Assembly (NCBI RefSeq): GCF_002440635.1
Contig: NZ_DJUW01000003.1
Location: 217,369-255,279, forward strand
DNA length: 37,911 nt
DNA from: Novosphingobium sp. UBA6272
Lineage (GTDB): Bacteria; Pseudomonadota; Alphaproteobacteria; Sphingomonadales; Sphingomonadaceae
Direction: 5' to 3'
In this document: positions 1-8,415 of the stretch, in pieces
Numbering within the stretch: position 1 is the stretch's first letter
How the letters are laid out: every line of letters starts with the position of its first letter
Made by a program: the position numbers and the translations under genes
The notes under the pieces: model-generated
What the model was told of the DNA's origin: nothing
The model's input: only the letters and a program-made list of their open reading frames with translations
Databases searched by the model: none

Positions 1-1245
1 GGCTGGGGCGGCTGGTGGTTCTGGGATCCGGTCGAGAATGCCTCGCTGATGCCGTGGCTGGCGGCGACTGCCTTGCTCCACTCCGTCTCGGTGCTTGCCT
101 CGCGCAATGCGCTGCGGACCTGGACGATCATGCTCGGTGTGGTGGCTTTCTCGATGTCGATGGTCGGAACCTTCCTGGTCCGGTCGGGAATCCTTACCAG
201 CGTTCATGCCTTTGCGGTCGATCCGGAGCGGGGGGCGTTCATCCTTGCGCTTCTGGCGATCTACATCGGCGGCGCGCTCAACATGTTCGCGCTGCGCGCC
301 TCTACGATCAGCGAGGGCGAACAATTCGAAGTGACCAGCCGCGAAGGCGCGCTGGTGATGAACAATGTGATGCTCAGCGCGATCCTCGGGATCGTGCTGG
401 TCGGCACGCTCTATCCGCTGCTGGCGGAATCGATGGGGGCCAAAGTTTCGGTCGGCCCGCCGTATTTCAACCCGATGACCGCGGTTTTTGCGCTGCCGAT
501 GCTGGTGGTGCTGGCGGTCGGCCCGCTGCTGCGCTGGCGGCGCGACAGGTTCACGCGGATCCGTCCGGTGCTGGTGCTTCCAGCACTGGTTACCCTGGGC
601 GCGCTGGTTTTGGCGGCACTCGCCGGGCTGAACCCGCTGCCGCTGCTGGGTATTGCGCTGGCGCTGGGACTTGCCACTGCCAGCCTGCTACCCTTGCGCG
701 GACGCAAATTGCGGCGGGTGACCTTGCCGCTGTGGGGCATGGTGATCGCGCACCTTGGCGTGGCCGTGGCACTGTTCGGCATGGCCTCGGACGCTGCCTT
801 CACCGAAGAACGTCTGGTCGCGGTGAAGCAGGGCGAGAAGGTCGCGGTCGGCCCATGGCAAGTGATTCTGGCCCAGGTCAGCCCGGTCGCGGGACCGAAC
901 TGGACCGCGCTGGAGGCGACGATGCAGGCCAGCTATGATGGCGGCAAGCCGGTAGAACTGCATCCACAGGCGCGTTCGTTCTGGTCACCCGCCCAGGAAA
1001 CCAGCGAATCCGCGCTCTCTACCCGCTGGAATGGCCAGCTCTACGCCGTGCTCGGCAATGAGGCCGAGGATGGGCGCTGGCAGCTGCGGCTGTGGTGGAA
1101 GCCGTTTGTCACGCTAATCTGGATCGGCGGGCTGATGATCGCGCTGGGCGGGGCATTGGCGTTGCTCGGCCGCGTCGCCAGCGATCTGAGCCGCCTGATC
1201 GCGCAGGACAAGATCGCCTATCGCCGTAAGAGGCAGGGCCGATGA
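1..1245 (+). CDS. ccmF: Cytochrome c heme lyase subunit CcmF (5'-truncated by window edge)
   Basis: The reading frame is open from base 1, so this is the C-terminal 414 residues of a longer protein. The first residues read GWGGWWFWDPVENASLMPWL, the tryptophan-rich WWD heme-handling motif of CcmF. Further on is the conserved segment VRSGILTSVHAFAVDPERG, whose histidine is a proposed heme ligand in the family. Several hydrophobic helices follow, including a C-terminal one just before a basic tail. In system I cytochrome c maturation CcmF works with CcmH in the inner membrane to ligate heme to apocytochrome CXXCH sites in the periplasm. The stop codon overlaps the start of ccmG in an ATGA, so translation is probably coupled. 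Codon 49 (ATG) is internal and not the true start. Identification is firm; only the N-terminal part is missing. Confidence 0.97.
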   Translation, partial: GWGGWWFWDPVENASLMPWLAATALLHSVSVLASRNALRTWTIMLGVVAFSMSMVGTFLVRSGILTSVHAFAVDPERGAFILALLAIYIGGALNMFALRASTISEGEQFEVTSREGALVMNNVMLSAILGIVLVGTLYPLLAESMGAKVSVGPPYFNPMTAVFALPMLVVLAVGPLLRWRRDRFTRIRPVLVLPALVTLGALVLAALAGLNPLPLLGIALALGLATASLLPLRGRKLRRVTLPLWGMVIAHLGVAVALFGMASDAAFTEERLVAVKQGEKVAVGPWQVILAQVSPVAGPNWTALEATMQASYDGGKPVELHPQARSFWSPAQETSESALSTRWNGQLYAVLGNEAEDGRWQLRLWWKPFVTLIWIGGLMIALGGALALLGRVASDLSRLIAQDKIAYRRKRQGR

Positions 1246-1796
1246 CCGAAGGCGCGCCCAAACGTACCGCCCCCTGGTTGCTGTGGCTCCCGGCGCTGGT
1301 CTTTGCCCTGTTCATCGCGCTGGTCGCATACAACCTGCGCAACCCGGCCGAGCGGGAGGTTCGTTCGGCGCTGATCGGTAAACCGCTGCCAGAATTCAAT
1401 CTGCCCGCAGCCTTGCCGGGCCAGCAGGGTTTGACCCGCGCCGACATGGTCGACGGCAAGGTGCGGTTGCTCAATATTTTCGCCAGCTGGTGCGTACCTT
1501 GCGCGGTAGAAGCTCCGCAACTGGCTGAACTGCGCGGCAAGGGAGTCGAAGTGGTCGGCGTGGCGATCAAGGACCGCCCGGCGGACCTTGGGGCTTTTCT
1601 GGCCCGCAACGGTAACCCGTTCAGCCGGATCGGCGCCGACAACCTCAGCGCGATCCAGTTCGCGATCGGTTCCTCCGGCGTACCCGAAAGCTTCGTGATC
1701 GATGGCAAGGGCGTGATCCGCTATCAGCACATCGGTGAAATCCGGCCCGAACAGGTGCCCATGATCCTCGAGAAGATGCGGGAGGCCGGGCAATGA
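1242..1796 (+). CDS. ccmG: Periplasmic thiol:disulfide interchange protein CcmG/DsbE
   Basis: This 184-residue protein has one N-terminal membrane anchor (about residues 12-30) followed by a thioredoxin fold. The redox motif WCVPC sits near residue 87 in the context NIFASWCVPC, and the cis-proline region appears as SGVPESFVID. These are the marks of CcmG/DsbE, which keeps the apocytochrome c or CcmH cysteines reduced before heme attachment. It starts inside the ccmF stop codon (ATGA) and its own stop overlaps the ccmH start in the same way, so it belongs to the ccmF-G-H-I operon. Length and order match the family. Confidence 0.95.
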   Translation: MTEGAPKRTAPWLLWLPALVFALFIALVAYNLRNPAEREVRSALIGKPLPEFNLPAALPGQQGLTRADMVDGKVRLLNIFASWCVPCAVEAPQLAELRGKGVEVVGVAIKDRPADLGAFLARNGNPFSRIGADNLSAIQFAIGSSGVPESFVIDGKGVIRYQHIGEIRPEQVPMILEKMREAGQ

Positions 1797-2206
1797 AGCG
1801 CCAGATCCTCGCCATTCTCGCGCTCATTCTGGCTCAGCCGGTGCTGGCAGACAGTTCGCTGCCGCCGGCGCCCTATGCCTATCGCCAGCTTGAAAATCCG
1901 GCGCAGGAGCATGAAGCCAAGGCGCTGATGGAGACGATCCGCTGTCTGCAGTGCCAGGGCCAGTCGATCGCCGATTCCGATGCGCCGATTGCCGGTGACA
2001 TGCGTCACCAGATCCGCGAGCGGATCAAGGCGGGCGAGCAGCCCGAGGCGATCCGCGCCTGGCTGGTCGAGCGCTATGGCGACTATGTCAGTTATGCCCC
2101 GCAAGTCACTACCAGGACCTGGCCGCTTTATGCCGCGCCGTTTGCCTTGCTGGGGCTGGCTTTTCTGATCGCGCGGCGCCGGTTCAAGCGGAGGGCAGGG
2201 CAATGA
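1793..2206 (+). CDS. ccmH: Cytochrome c maturation protein CcmH
   Basis: A 137-residue protein with a cleavable-looking signal peptide (residues 1-19, ending in VLADS), the CcmH redox motif IRCLQCQGQSIADSDAPIA with the paired cysteines of the LRCxxCQ signature, a three-helix-bundle domain with DMRHQIRERI and WLVERYGDYVSY, and a C-terminal membrane helix near residues 107-126 followed by a basic tail. CcmH reduces or holds the apocytochrome thiols and partners CcmF in the heme lyase. In E. coli the CcmH and CcmI parts are fused; here the CcmI part is a separate downstream gene overlapping by four bases. Fully consistent with the operon. Confidence 0.95.
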   Translation: MKRQILAILALILAQPVLADSSLPPAPYAYRQLENPAQEHEAKALMETIRCLQCQGQSIADSDAPIAGDMRHQIRERIKAGEQPEAIRAWLVERYGDYVSYAPQVTTRTWPLYAAPFALLGLAFLIARRRFKRRAGQ

Positions 2207-2853
2207 CCTGGCTCTGGGTGATCGCGCTGGGCCTTGCGGCCTTCTTCTTGCTGGCGTTCGTACTGAAGGCCCCGCGCAAGGGCTGGGAACCGATCGCCGC
2301 GGCGCTGCTGCTGGGGCTGGCCGGCTTTTCCTATCAGGCACACCCAAGCCAGCCGGGTTCGCCCAAGGAACCGGAACAGCGCGCTGACAAGTCCGGCGCG
2401 GCATTGGTGGAAGCGCGCAAGGCTCTGGCCAGCGAAACCGCTATGCCCAACCAGCCTAACCAATGGATGGTGATCGCCGATGCGCTGTCGCGCAACGGGC
2501 AGTATGGCGATGCCGCCGGGGTGGTGCTGGGCGCAGTAGAAAGCGATCCCCGCAACGCCAACGCCTGGCTCTCGCTGGCGAACAACCTGGTTGCCCATGC
2601 CGATGGCAGCCTGACCCCGGCGGCGCTATATGCCTATCGCCGCGCCGCGCAGGCCGATCCGCAGCACCCCGGGCCGCCGTTCTTCATGGGTCTGGCCCTG
2701 GCTGGCAGCGGCAAGCTGGCCGAGGGGCGGGCGCTGTGGGCCGATCTGCTCGCACGAACCCCGGCCGATGCGCCCTACCGCGCCGATCTGGCTGAGCGGC
2801 TGCAGCGGCTCGATGCCTTCATCGCTGCGCAAGCGCAGCCGGAACAACGCTGA
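2203..2853 (+). CDS. ccmI: CcmI-like TPR protein of cytochrome c biogenesis
   Basis: A 216-residue protein with two N-terminal hydrophobic helices (about residues 2-20 and 30-45), then a soluble region built of TPR-like helices: NQWMVIADALSRNGQYGDAAGV, NANAWLSLANNLV and PGPPFFMGLALAGSGKLAEGRA. CcmI/CycH proteins act as apocytochrome c chaperones that hand the substrate to the CcmF/CcmH heme lyase. The protein is shorter than the roughly 400-residue CcmI of some alphaproteobacteria and resembles the short NrfG/CcmI-type TPR version. The gene overlaps ccmH by four bases and ends the operon. Operon position supports the call; sequence alone would give only a TPR protein. Confidence 0.85.
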   Translation: MTWLWVIALGLAAFFLLAFVLKAPRKGWEPIAAALLLGLAGFSYQAHPSQPGSPKEPEQRADKSGAALVEARKALASETAMPNQPNQWMVIADALSRNGQYGDAAGVVLGAVESDPRNANAWLSLANNLVAHADGSLTPAALYAYRRAAQADPQHPGPPFFMGLALAGSGKLAEGRALWADLLARTPADAPYRADLAERLQRLDAFIAAQAQPEQR

Positions 2854-2928
2854 CGGCTCTGCTGGACCGCTATCAGGGCAAATGCTAGGCGCTTGATTTC
2901 GCGCCGACTCAAGGGGGTTGCGGGTTGC

Positions 2929-4896
2929 ATGAGCAAGCCAGTAGAAGGTGAAACAAATGCCAGCGAGGCCGAGGCCGAGCAGGTTCACCAGCATTATGAA
3001 GGCCATGGTCATAGTCATGGCGGCATGATTGCCCTCGCCATCGGGGCGATCGGCGTGGTATTTGGCGATATCGGCACCAGCCCGATCTACGCCTTCCGCG
3101 AAACTTTCGCCTCGCACCACGGCGTGCCGGGAATCCAGGTTGATCCGGTGCACATTTATGGTGTGCTCAGCCTGGTGTTCTGGTCAATGATGATCGTCGT
3201 GACGTTCAAGTACGTCCTGACCATCATGAAGGCTGACAATAAGGGCGAAGGCGGTAGTCTCGCGCTGCTGGCCCTGATCAACCGCAAGTCGGAAAACGCC
3301 AAGTGGACCGGGCCGTTCATCCTGCTCGGGGTGTTTGCCACTGCGCTGTTCTATGGCGATTCGATGATCACCCCGGCGATGTCGGTTCTTTCGGCAACCG
3401 AGGGCCTGCAATACGTCCATCCTGGCTTCAAGGACTGGATCGTGCCGCTGGCAGTGGCGATTCTGTTCGCGCTGTTTGCGATCCAGGCACGCGGGACCGA
3501 GAAAGTCGGCAAGCTGTTCGGGCCGATCATGCTGCTCTATTTCCTGACCCTGGCAGGGATGGGCCTGATGCACCTGACGGCAATGCCCGGGATCATCCTG
3601 GAAACGCTCAACCCGCTCAATGCGATCAAGTTCTTCATGACCGACGGCTTCCGGGCCTTTGTCGCGATGGGCAGCGTCGTGCTGGCCGTAACCGGGGCCG
3701 AGGCGCTCTATGCTGACATGGGCCATTTCGGGCGCAAGCCGATCGGGGTGAGCTGGATGACCTTTGTCCTTCCGTCACTGATGCTCAATTACATGGGCCA
3801 GGGCGCAATGGTGCTGTCGACCACCCCGGATCAGGCCGCGCTGCTGATCAAGGACCCGTTCTTCCTGATGATCCCGGACATGGTTCGCATTCCAGTGATC
3901 TTCCTTGCCCTTGCTGCCACGATCATCGCCAGCCAGGCCGTGATCTCGGGCGCCTTCAGCCTGACCCAGCAGGCAATCCAGCTCGGCTTCCTGCCGCGCA
4001 TGCAGATCAAGCACACCAGCGCTTCGGCGGCCGGGCAGATCTATATCCCGACGCTCAACTGGGGGCTGATGATCATGGTGATCATCCTGGTCCTTTTCTT
4101 CCGGTCCTCCAGCAACCTCGCTGCGGCCTATGGTATCGCGGTGACCGGGGCGATGTTCATCGACACGATCCTTCTGGCGGCAGTGCTGATCACGCTGTGG
4201 CGCTGGCCGGTGTGGAAGGCCGCGCCGCTGGTGGCCGTCTTCATCATCGTCGACATGGCCTATCTTGGCGCGAACCTGCTTAAGGTTCCGCAAGGCGGCT
4301 GGGTGCCGCTGGTGATCGGCCTGTTCATCTTTACGCTTTTGACCACCTGGTCGCGCGGGCGGGCACTGATGCGCGCTTCGATGACCGAGGGCACAATTCC
4401 GATGGAGATCTTCGCCAAGAGCGCCCATTCCAGCGCCCAGCGGGTGGCCGGCACCGCTATCTTCATGGCCAGCACGGCCAACGGCGTGCCTTCGGCGTTG
4501 CTGCACAACATCAAGCACAACAAGGTGCTGCATGAACGCGTGATCGTGCTGACCGTGGCGATTCAGGATGTGCCGTTTGTGCCCGAAGAAAAGCGCAGCA
4601 GTTGCCAGGATCTTGGAGCTGGCTTCTACAGGGTCAAGCTCAACTACGGCTTCCTTGAGGAAACCGACGTGCCGACCGCGCTCAAAGCGGTCAACATGTG
4701 CGGCGAGCCGTTCGAGATGATGAAGACCAGCTTCTTCCTCTCGCGCCAGACCCTGATTGCGTCGAGCAAGCCGGGGATGGCGATCTGGCGGGAAAAGCTG
4801 TTCGCCTGGATGCTGCGCAATGCGGCCAGCGCGATGACCTTTTTCCGCCTGCCCAGCAACCGCGTGGTCGAACTGGGCAGCCAGGTAGAGATCTAG
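2929..4896 (+). CDS. kup: Low-affinity potassium uptake protein Kup
   Basis: The 655-residue protein carries the K_trans signature GAIGVVFGDIGTSPIYA around residues 39-55, about twelve hydrophobic segments, and a soluble C-terminal domain, as expected for a Kup/HAK/KT K+:H+ symporter of the inner membrane. The ATG at 2929 is preferred because AAGGGGG lies about 11 bases upstream; an in-frame TTG at 2893 would add 12 residues with no better site. The N-terminus has a histidine cluster (HQHYEGHGHSHGG, residues 20-32) before the first membrane helix, which is unusual for Kup. The gene lies 75 bases after ccmI and converges on the aminotransferase gene, sharing the palindromic CTAG that supplies both stop codons. 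Confidence 0.95.
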   Translation: MSKPVEGETNASEAEAEQVHQHYEGHGHSHGGMIALAIGAIGVVFGDIGTSPIYAFRETFASHHGVPGIQVDPVHIYGVLSLVFWSMMIVVTFKYVLTIMKADNKGEGGSLALLALINRKSENAKWTGPFILLGVFATALFYGDSMITPAMSVLSATEGLQYVHPGFKDWIVPLAVAILFALFAIQARGTEKVGKLFGPIMLLYFLTLAGMGLMHLTAMPGIILETLNPLNAIKFFMTDGFRAFVAMGSVVLAVTGAEALYADMGHFGRKPIGVSWMTFVLPSLMLNYMGQGAMVLSTTPDQAALLIKDPFFLMIPDMVRIPVIFLALAATIIASQAVISGAFSLTQQAIQLGFLPRMQIKHTSASAAGQIYIPTLNWGLMIMVIILVLFFRSSSNLAAAYGIAVTGAMFIDTILLAAVLITLWRWPVWKAAPLVAVFIIVDMAYLGANLLKVPQGGWVPLVIGLFIFTLLTTWSRGRALMRASMTEGTIPMEIFAKSAHSSAQRVAGTAIFMASTANGVPSALLHNIKHNKVLHERVIVLTVAIQDVPFVPEEKRSSCQDLGAGFYRVKLNYGFLEETDVPTALKAVNMCGEPFEMMKTSFFLSRQTLIASSKPGMAIWREKLFAWMLRNAASAMTFFRLPSNRVVELGSQVEI

Positions 4897-6038
4897 CTTC
4901 GCTGCCCGCGGTTGCGTTCGGCAAACCAGGGCTTCATCCGCCGGATCGCCTCTTCGACCAGCGGGGTTGAGACCGCGAAGCTGAAGCGGACGAAGCGGTT
5001 GCCGTGCACCGGGTCGAAATCGATTCCCGGTGCCGTCGCAACACCGGTCGCTTCGAGCAGCTGCTTGCAGAATTCCATGCTGTCATCGGTGTAATCCGAA
5101 ACATCGGCATAGACATAGAACGCCCCGTCGGGCGGGGCGATGCGGGCGAGGCCCAGATCGGGCAGGGCATCGAGCAACAATTGCCGGTTGCGCGCGTAGG
5201 TCGCGACATTGGCTTCAAGCTCTTCGGTGCAGTCCATCGCCACCAGCCCGGCGTGCTGGGCCAGGCTTGGCGGGGTCAGGAACAGGTTGCCCATCCGGGC
5301 GCGGGCGGCGTCGATCCCGCTTTTCGGCACCAGCAGCCAGCCCAAGCGCCAGCCGGCCATCGAGAAATACTTGGAGAAGCTGTTCACCACCAGCGCCTGC
5401 GGCTCGACCTCGAGGATCGAGGGGGTGTCGATGCCATAGGCGATACCGTGATAGATTTCGTCGGAGATGATCGTGATGTCCCGATTCCGGCATACCTCTG
5501 CGATGGCGGCCAGTTCCTCCCGTGGGATCACCGTGCCAGTCGGATTGGCCGGGCTCGCCAGGATCACGCCCTTGGGTGCGGGATCGAGCGCCGCCAAAGC
5601 CTTGGCGCTGAGCTGATAGCGCTCTGCCTCGCCGCATTGGATCTCGACCGGCACCATGTGCAGCGCCCTCAGGTTGTTGCGATAGGCGACATAGCCGGGG
5701 CGGGCCATGGCAACCCGGTCACCCGGAGCGAAGCTCATGCTCAGCGCCATCACCAGCGCGGGGGAAGCCCCGGCGGTCAGGATGATCTGGGCCGGGGCAA
5801 CCTCCACGCCGTATTTCTCGGCATAGTGGCGGCAAATCCGGGCCTTGAGCGGCTGGCTTTCCCAATAGCCCATCGGATCGGCATCGAGCACGCGGTGTGC
5901 TTCGGCAATGGCTGCGGATGGCGCGCCGGTGCTGGGCTGGCCGAACTCCATATGGATCACGTCGCGGCCCTGCTCGTGAAGCTGACGGGCCAAAGCGGAA
6001 ATGGAAATGGCGTGGAAGGGATCGATCTGCGCGGTCAT
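4893..6038 (-). CDS. Class I/II PLP-dependent aminotransferase
   Basis: The 381-residue protein is a fold-type I aminotransferase of the AspAT/AlaAT group. Seen are ASPANPTGT (residues 161-169, substrate and cofactor contacts), ISDEIYHGIAYG with Asp193 and Tyr196 for PLP, and the Schiff-base lysine in NSFSKYFSMAGWRLGW (Lys223). The carboxylate-binding arginine is expected near the end, in RFVRFSF. The exact amino donor cannot be read from the sequence; family relatives are annotated as aspartate, alanine or aromatic aminotransferases. The gene is convergent with kup, with a four-base tail overlap. It probably has its own promoter in the 83 bases upstream, beyond the terminator of the gene at 6122. 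Confidence 0.9.
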   Translation of the reverse strand: MTAQIDPFHAISISALARQLHEQGRDVIHMEFGQPSTGAPSAAIAEAHRVLDADPMGYWESQPLKARICRHYAEKYGVEVAPAQIILTAGASPALVMALSMSFAPGDRVAMARPGYVAYRNNLRALHMVPVEIQCGEAERYQLSAKALAALDPAPKGVILASPANPTGTVIPREELAAIAEVCRNRDITIISDEIYHGIAYGIDTPSILEVEPQALVVNSFSKYFSMAGWRLGWLLVPKSGIDAARARMGNLFLTPPSLAQHAGLVAMDCTEELEANVATYARNRQLLLDALPDLGLARIAPPDGAFYVYADVSDYTDDSMEFCKQLLEATGVATAPGIDFDPVHGNRFVRFSFAVSTPLVEEAIRRMKPWFAERNRGQRS

Positions 6039-6063
6039 GCCACGCGGTTACCACGCCCGGCCC

Positions 6064-6099
6064 AAAAGAAAAGCGCGGCGCCCGCCGGGGGCACCGCGC
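6064..6099 (-). terminator. Rho-independent terminator downstream of the Urate_ox_N-like gene
   Basis: Read on the minus strand there is an 11-bp GC-rich stem (arms at 6099-6089 and 6083-6073, one T-G wobble) with a five-base loop (CCGGC), followed directly by TTTTCTTTT. It lies 22 bases past the stop of the gene at 6122-6709 and in front of the aminotransferase gene, so it insulates the two. Confidence 0.88.
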
Positions 6100-6121
6100 C
6101 TTACATTGAACGTCAGACAGA

Positions 6122-6709
6122 TCAGCCGAGGTTGGCGCTGACCATGCAGTAGAGCATCGGCAGCGACAGCAGCGTGTTGGTGCGGCTGGCATAGAGCGCA
6201 CGCGGCGCGGCAGCGGCTTTGGCTTCTGCGGTGGCTTCGACCAGGCCGAGGATCTTCTTTTGGGCCGGCCAGATGATGAACCACACATTGAAGGCCATGA
6301 TCAGCGCGAGCCACATGCCCAGACCGATCAGGTTTTCGCTGGCGGTGGCACCGGCAAAGGTCATCGCGCGGTGGCCGTAGCCCGACAGGAAAGCGATCGC
6401 GAGACCGGTCAGCACCGTCAGCAGCGCGCCGTAACGGAAGAAGAACAGCACCTTGGGCGCAATGTATCCGGTGACGCCGCCCTTCAGTTCAGCCGGGATC
6501 GACGGCATGGTCGGCACCTGGACGAAGTTGAGGTAATAGAGCAGCCCGATCCAGACGATGCCGAAGAACACGTGCAGCCAGCGCAGCACCGAATTGGCGT
6601 TGAGCGGCAGCGTCCCTTCGGACGCGCCCATGTAATGATACGCCACGGCGATCGCCAGCACGAAGCCGGTCAGTAGCACCAGGTGCAGATTTCCGAAAAA
6701 CTTGGCCAT
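6122..6709 (-). CDS. Urate_ox_N (PuuD N-terminal domain)-like integral membrane protein
   Basis: A 195-residue, almost wholly hydrophobic protein with about five membrane helices (near 8-27, 42-62, 86-108, 125-145 and 175-193). The segment RWLHVFFGIVWIGLLYYLNF and the later FNVWFIIWPAQKKIL match the membrane domain of cytochrome-c-type urate hydroxylase PuuD (Urate_ox_N family, sometimes misnamed NusG). The C-terminal cytochrome c domain of PuuD is absent, so urate oxidation cannot be assumed. The start is supported by AGGGGA six bases before the ATG. It lies 120 bases downstream of yciB on the same strand and ends at a clear terminator. Function unknown; the histidines in the helices suggest heme or quinone binding, which is inference. 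Confidence 0.8.
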   Translation of the reverse strand: MAKFFGNLHLVLLTGFVLAIAVAYHYMGASEGTLPLNANSVLRWLHVFFGIVWIGLLYYLNFVQVPTMPSIPAELKGGVTGYIAPKVLFFFRYGALLTVLTGLAIAFLSGYGHRAMTFAGATASENLIGLGMWLALIMAFNVWFIIWPAQKKILGLVEATAEAKAAAAPRALYASRTNTLLSLPMLYCMVSANLG

Positions 6710-6829
6710 GATTGTCCCCTACATCCTGTCAGTTTTGGTTGGTTTTTATGACCCGGGCACCGCAGCAGCGGCGCACGGGGGCACTATTGCGCGATTGGGC
6801 GCGCTTGTCACGCCTGTTGCGAGTCATTT

Positions 6830-7495
6830 TCACTCATGCGGCGGATCGGCAATCACCTCATCCTCCGCCTCGCGGAGCAGGCCATGGCGCAGCAGCATCG
6901 GCAACTGGGCAAAGGTGAACAGGAACGACAGCGGCATGAAGACCCAGAGCTTGAGCGAGATCCAGGTTCCGAAATTGCCGTTCCGGACGTTGTAGAAGTA
7001 TCGCAGCACCTCGTTCAGCGCGGCCAGGAAGATGAAGAACAGGCCCCAGTTGCGCGACAGCTTGAGCCAGCCGCGATCATCCAGCCCCTCGAAGGCAGCC
7101 TCCAGCAGATTCTTGAGCAAGGCCTTGCCGCGCCATACCCCGACCAGCAGGATCACCGCGAACAGCAGGTAGATCGCCGTCGGCTTGATCTGGATGTAGA
7201 ACGGGTCGCGCAGCAGGATCGTCAGCCCGCCGAACCCGACGATCAGCAGAGTCGAGAGGCTGAGCATAGGCGAGATGTGCCCGAGCCTCCAGCGCGAAAC
7301 GATCAGCGCCACGACCGCGGCCACCATGAAGGCTCCGGTGCTTTTGACCACCGCCAGCACTTCGGCCACCGCATCGTGCGCACCGCTGGGCGGCGAGAAC
7401 TGACGGTAGACCAGGAAGAACACCAGCACCGGTCCGTAATCGACCAGCAGGTTGAGCCAGCCCGACTTGGGCTTCTTGTTGGCTACGTCGCTCAT
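6830..7495 (-). CDS. yciB: Inner membrane septation protein YciB/IspZ
   Basis: A 221-residue polytopic protein beginning with a short hydrophilic stretch, then LLVDYGPVLVFFLVYRQF, and later RDPFYIQIKPTAIYLLF, DRGWLKLSRNWGLFFIFLA and TWISLKLWVFMPLSFLF. These are conserved features of the YciB/intracellular septation protein A family (about 180-220 residues, five to six membrane helices). Family members affect cell envelope synthesis and division. The start overlaps the ftsY stop by four bases, so the gene is the fourth member of the dapF-mtaB-ftsY-yciB series. Confidence 0.93.
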   Translation of the reverse strand: MSDVANKKPKSGWLNLLVDYGPVLVFFLVYRQFSPPSGAHDAVAEVLAVVKSTGAFMVAAVVALIVSRWRLGHISPMLSLSTLLIVGFGGLTILLRDPFYIQIKPTAIYLLFAVILLVGVWRGKALLKNLLEAAFEGLDDRGWLKLSRNWGLFFIFLAALNEVLRYFYNVRNGNFGTWISLKLWVFMPLSFLFTFAQLPMLLRHGLLREAEDEVIADPPHE

Positions 7496-8415
7496 GCCAC
7501 CCCCGCAATCACGCGCGCGACCAGATCGGGGTCGAACGGGCGCAGGTCATCGATCTTTTCGCCGACCCCGATCGCGTGGATCGGCAGGCCATATTGCTCG
7601 GCGGCGGCAACCAGCACGCCGCCGCGTGCGGTGCCGTCCAGCTTGGTCATGATCAGTCCGGTCACGTTGGCCACTTCCTTGAATACCTCGATCTGTTGCA
7701 GCGCATTCTGGCCGTTGGTGGCGTCGAGCACCAGCACCACATCGTGCGGCGCCTCGGGATTGAGGCGGCCTAGCACGCGGCGGATCTTTGCCAGTTCGTC
7801 CATCAGCTCGCGCTTGTTCTGCAGGCGCCCTGCGGTATCGACGATCAGCGCGTCGATCCCCTTGTCGGTCGCGGCCTTGACTGCATCGAACACCACGGCC
7901 GAGGGATCGCCGCCTTCGGGGCCCTTGATGATCTCGATCCCGAGCCGCTCGGCCCAGACCGCCAGCTGCCCGATTGCGGCGGCGCGGAAGGTATCGCCTG
8001 CCGCCAGCATCACCGAATAGTCCAGTTCTTGGAACAGGTGCGCCAGCTTGGCGATGGTGGTGGTCTTGCCCGATCCGTTGACCCCGATCACAAGGATCAC
8101 CTGCGGGCGGGGGAAAGCGACGATGTCGATCGGTTTGGCCACCGGGCGCAGGATCGCTGCGATCTCGTCGGCCACGGCCTGCTTGATCGCGGTCTCATCG
8201 GCGCCCTTGTCGAACCGTTCGGCCGCCAGTTTGGTGCGGATCCGTGCAGCGGCGCGCGGGCCGAGATCGGAGAGGATCAAGGCGTCTTCAAGCTCGTCGA
8301 GCTGGCCTTCGTCCAGCCGGGTCTTGGAAACGATCCCGGCGAGGTTTTCGGTCAGCTTTTCGGAGGTCTTGCGGAACCCGCCGAACAGGCGGTCGGACCA
8401 GCTTTCGCCGCTCAT
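7492..8415 (-). CDS. ftsY: Signal recognition particle receptor FtsY
   Basis: This 307-residue SRP-type GTPase has an N-domain four-helix bundle (about 1-95) and a G domain with the P-loop GVNGSGKTTT (111-120), DTFRAAA (141-147), DTAGRLQNK (193-201) and TKLDGTARGG (257-266). FtsY binds Ffh/4.5S RNA carrying a ribosome-nascent chain and delivers it to SecYEG at the inner membrane. The acidic A-domain of E. coli FtsY is essentially missing, as in many alphaproteobacteria. It overlaps mtaB upstream and yciB downstream by four bases each. Confidence 0.97.
   Translation of the reverse strand: MSGESWSDRLFGGFRKTSEKLTENLAGIVSKTRLDEGQLDELEDALILSDLGPRAAARIRTKLAAERFDKGADETAIKQAVADEIAAILRPVAKPIDIVAFPRPQVILVIGVNGSGKTTTIAKLAHLFQELDYSVMLAAGDTFRAAAIGQLAVWAERLGIEIIKGPEGGDPSAVVFDAVKAATDKGIDALIVDTAGRLQNKRELMDELAKIRRVLGRLNPEAPHDVVLVLDATNGQNALQQIEVFKEVANVTGLIMTKLDGTARGGVLVAAAEQYGLPIHAIGVGEKIDDLRPFDPDLVARVIAGVA

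Noticed and set aside
6740..6790. GC-rich hairpin (CCGC-AGCA-GCGG) between yciB and the Urate_ox_N-like gene as a terminator
   Set aside because: No T-tract follows on either strand.
6821..6842. GAGT/ACTC imperfect repeat near the yciB stop as a Fur- or Irr-type operator
   Set aside because: Arms are only four bases and it overlaps the end of the yciB coding region; not enough to call a site.
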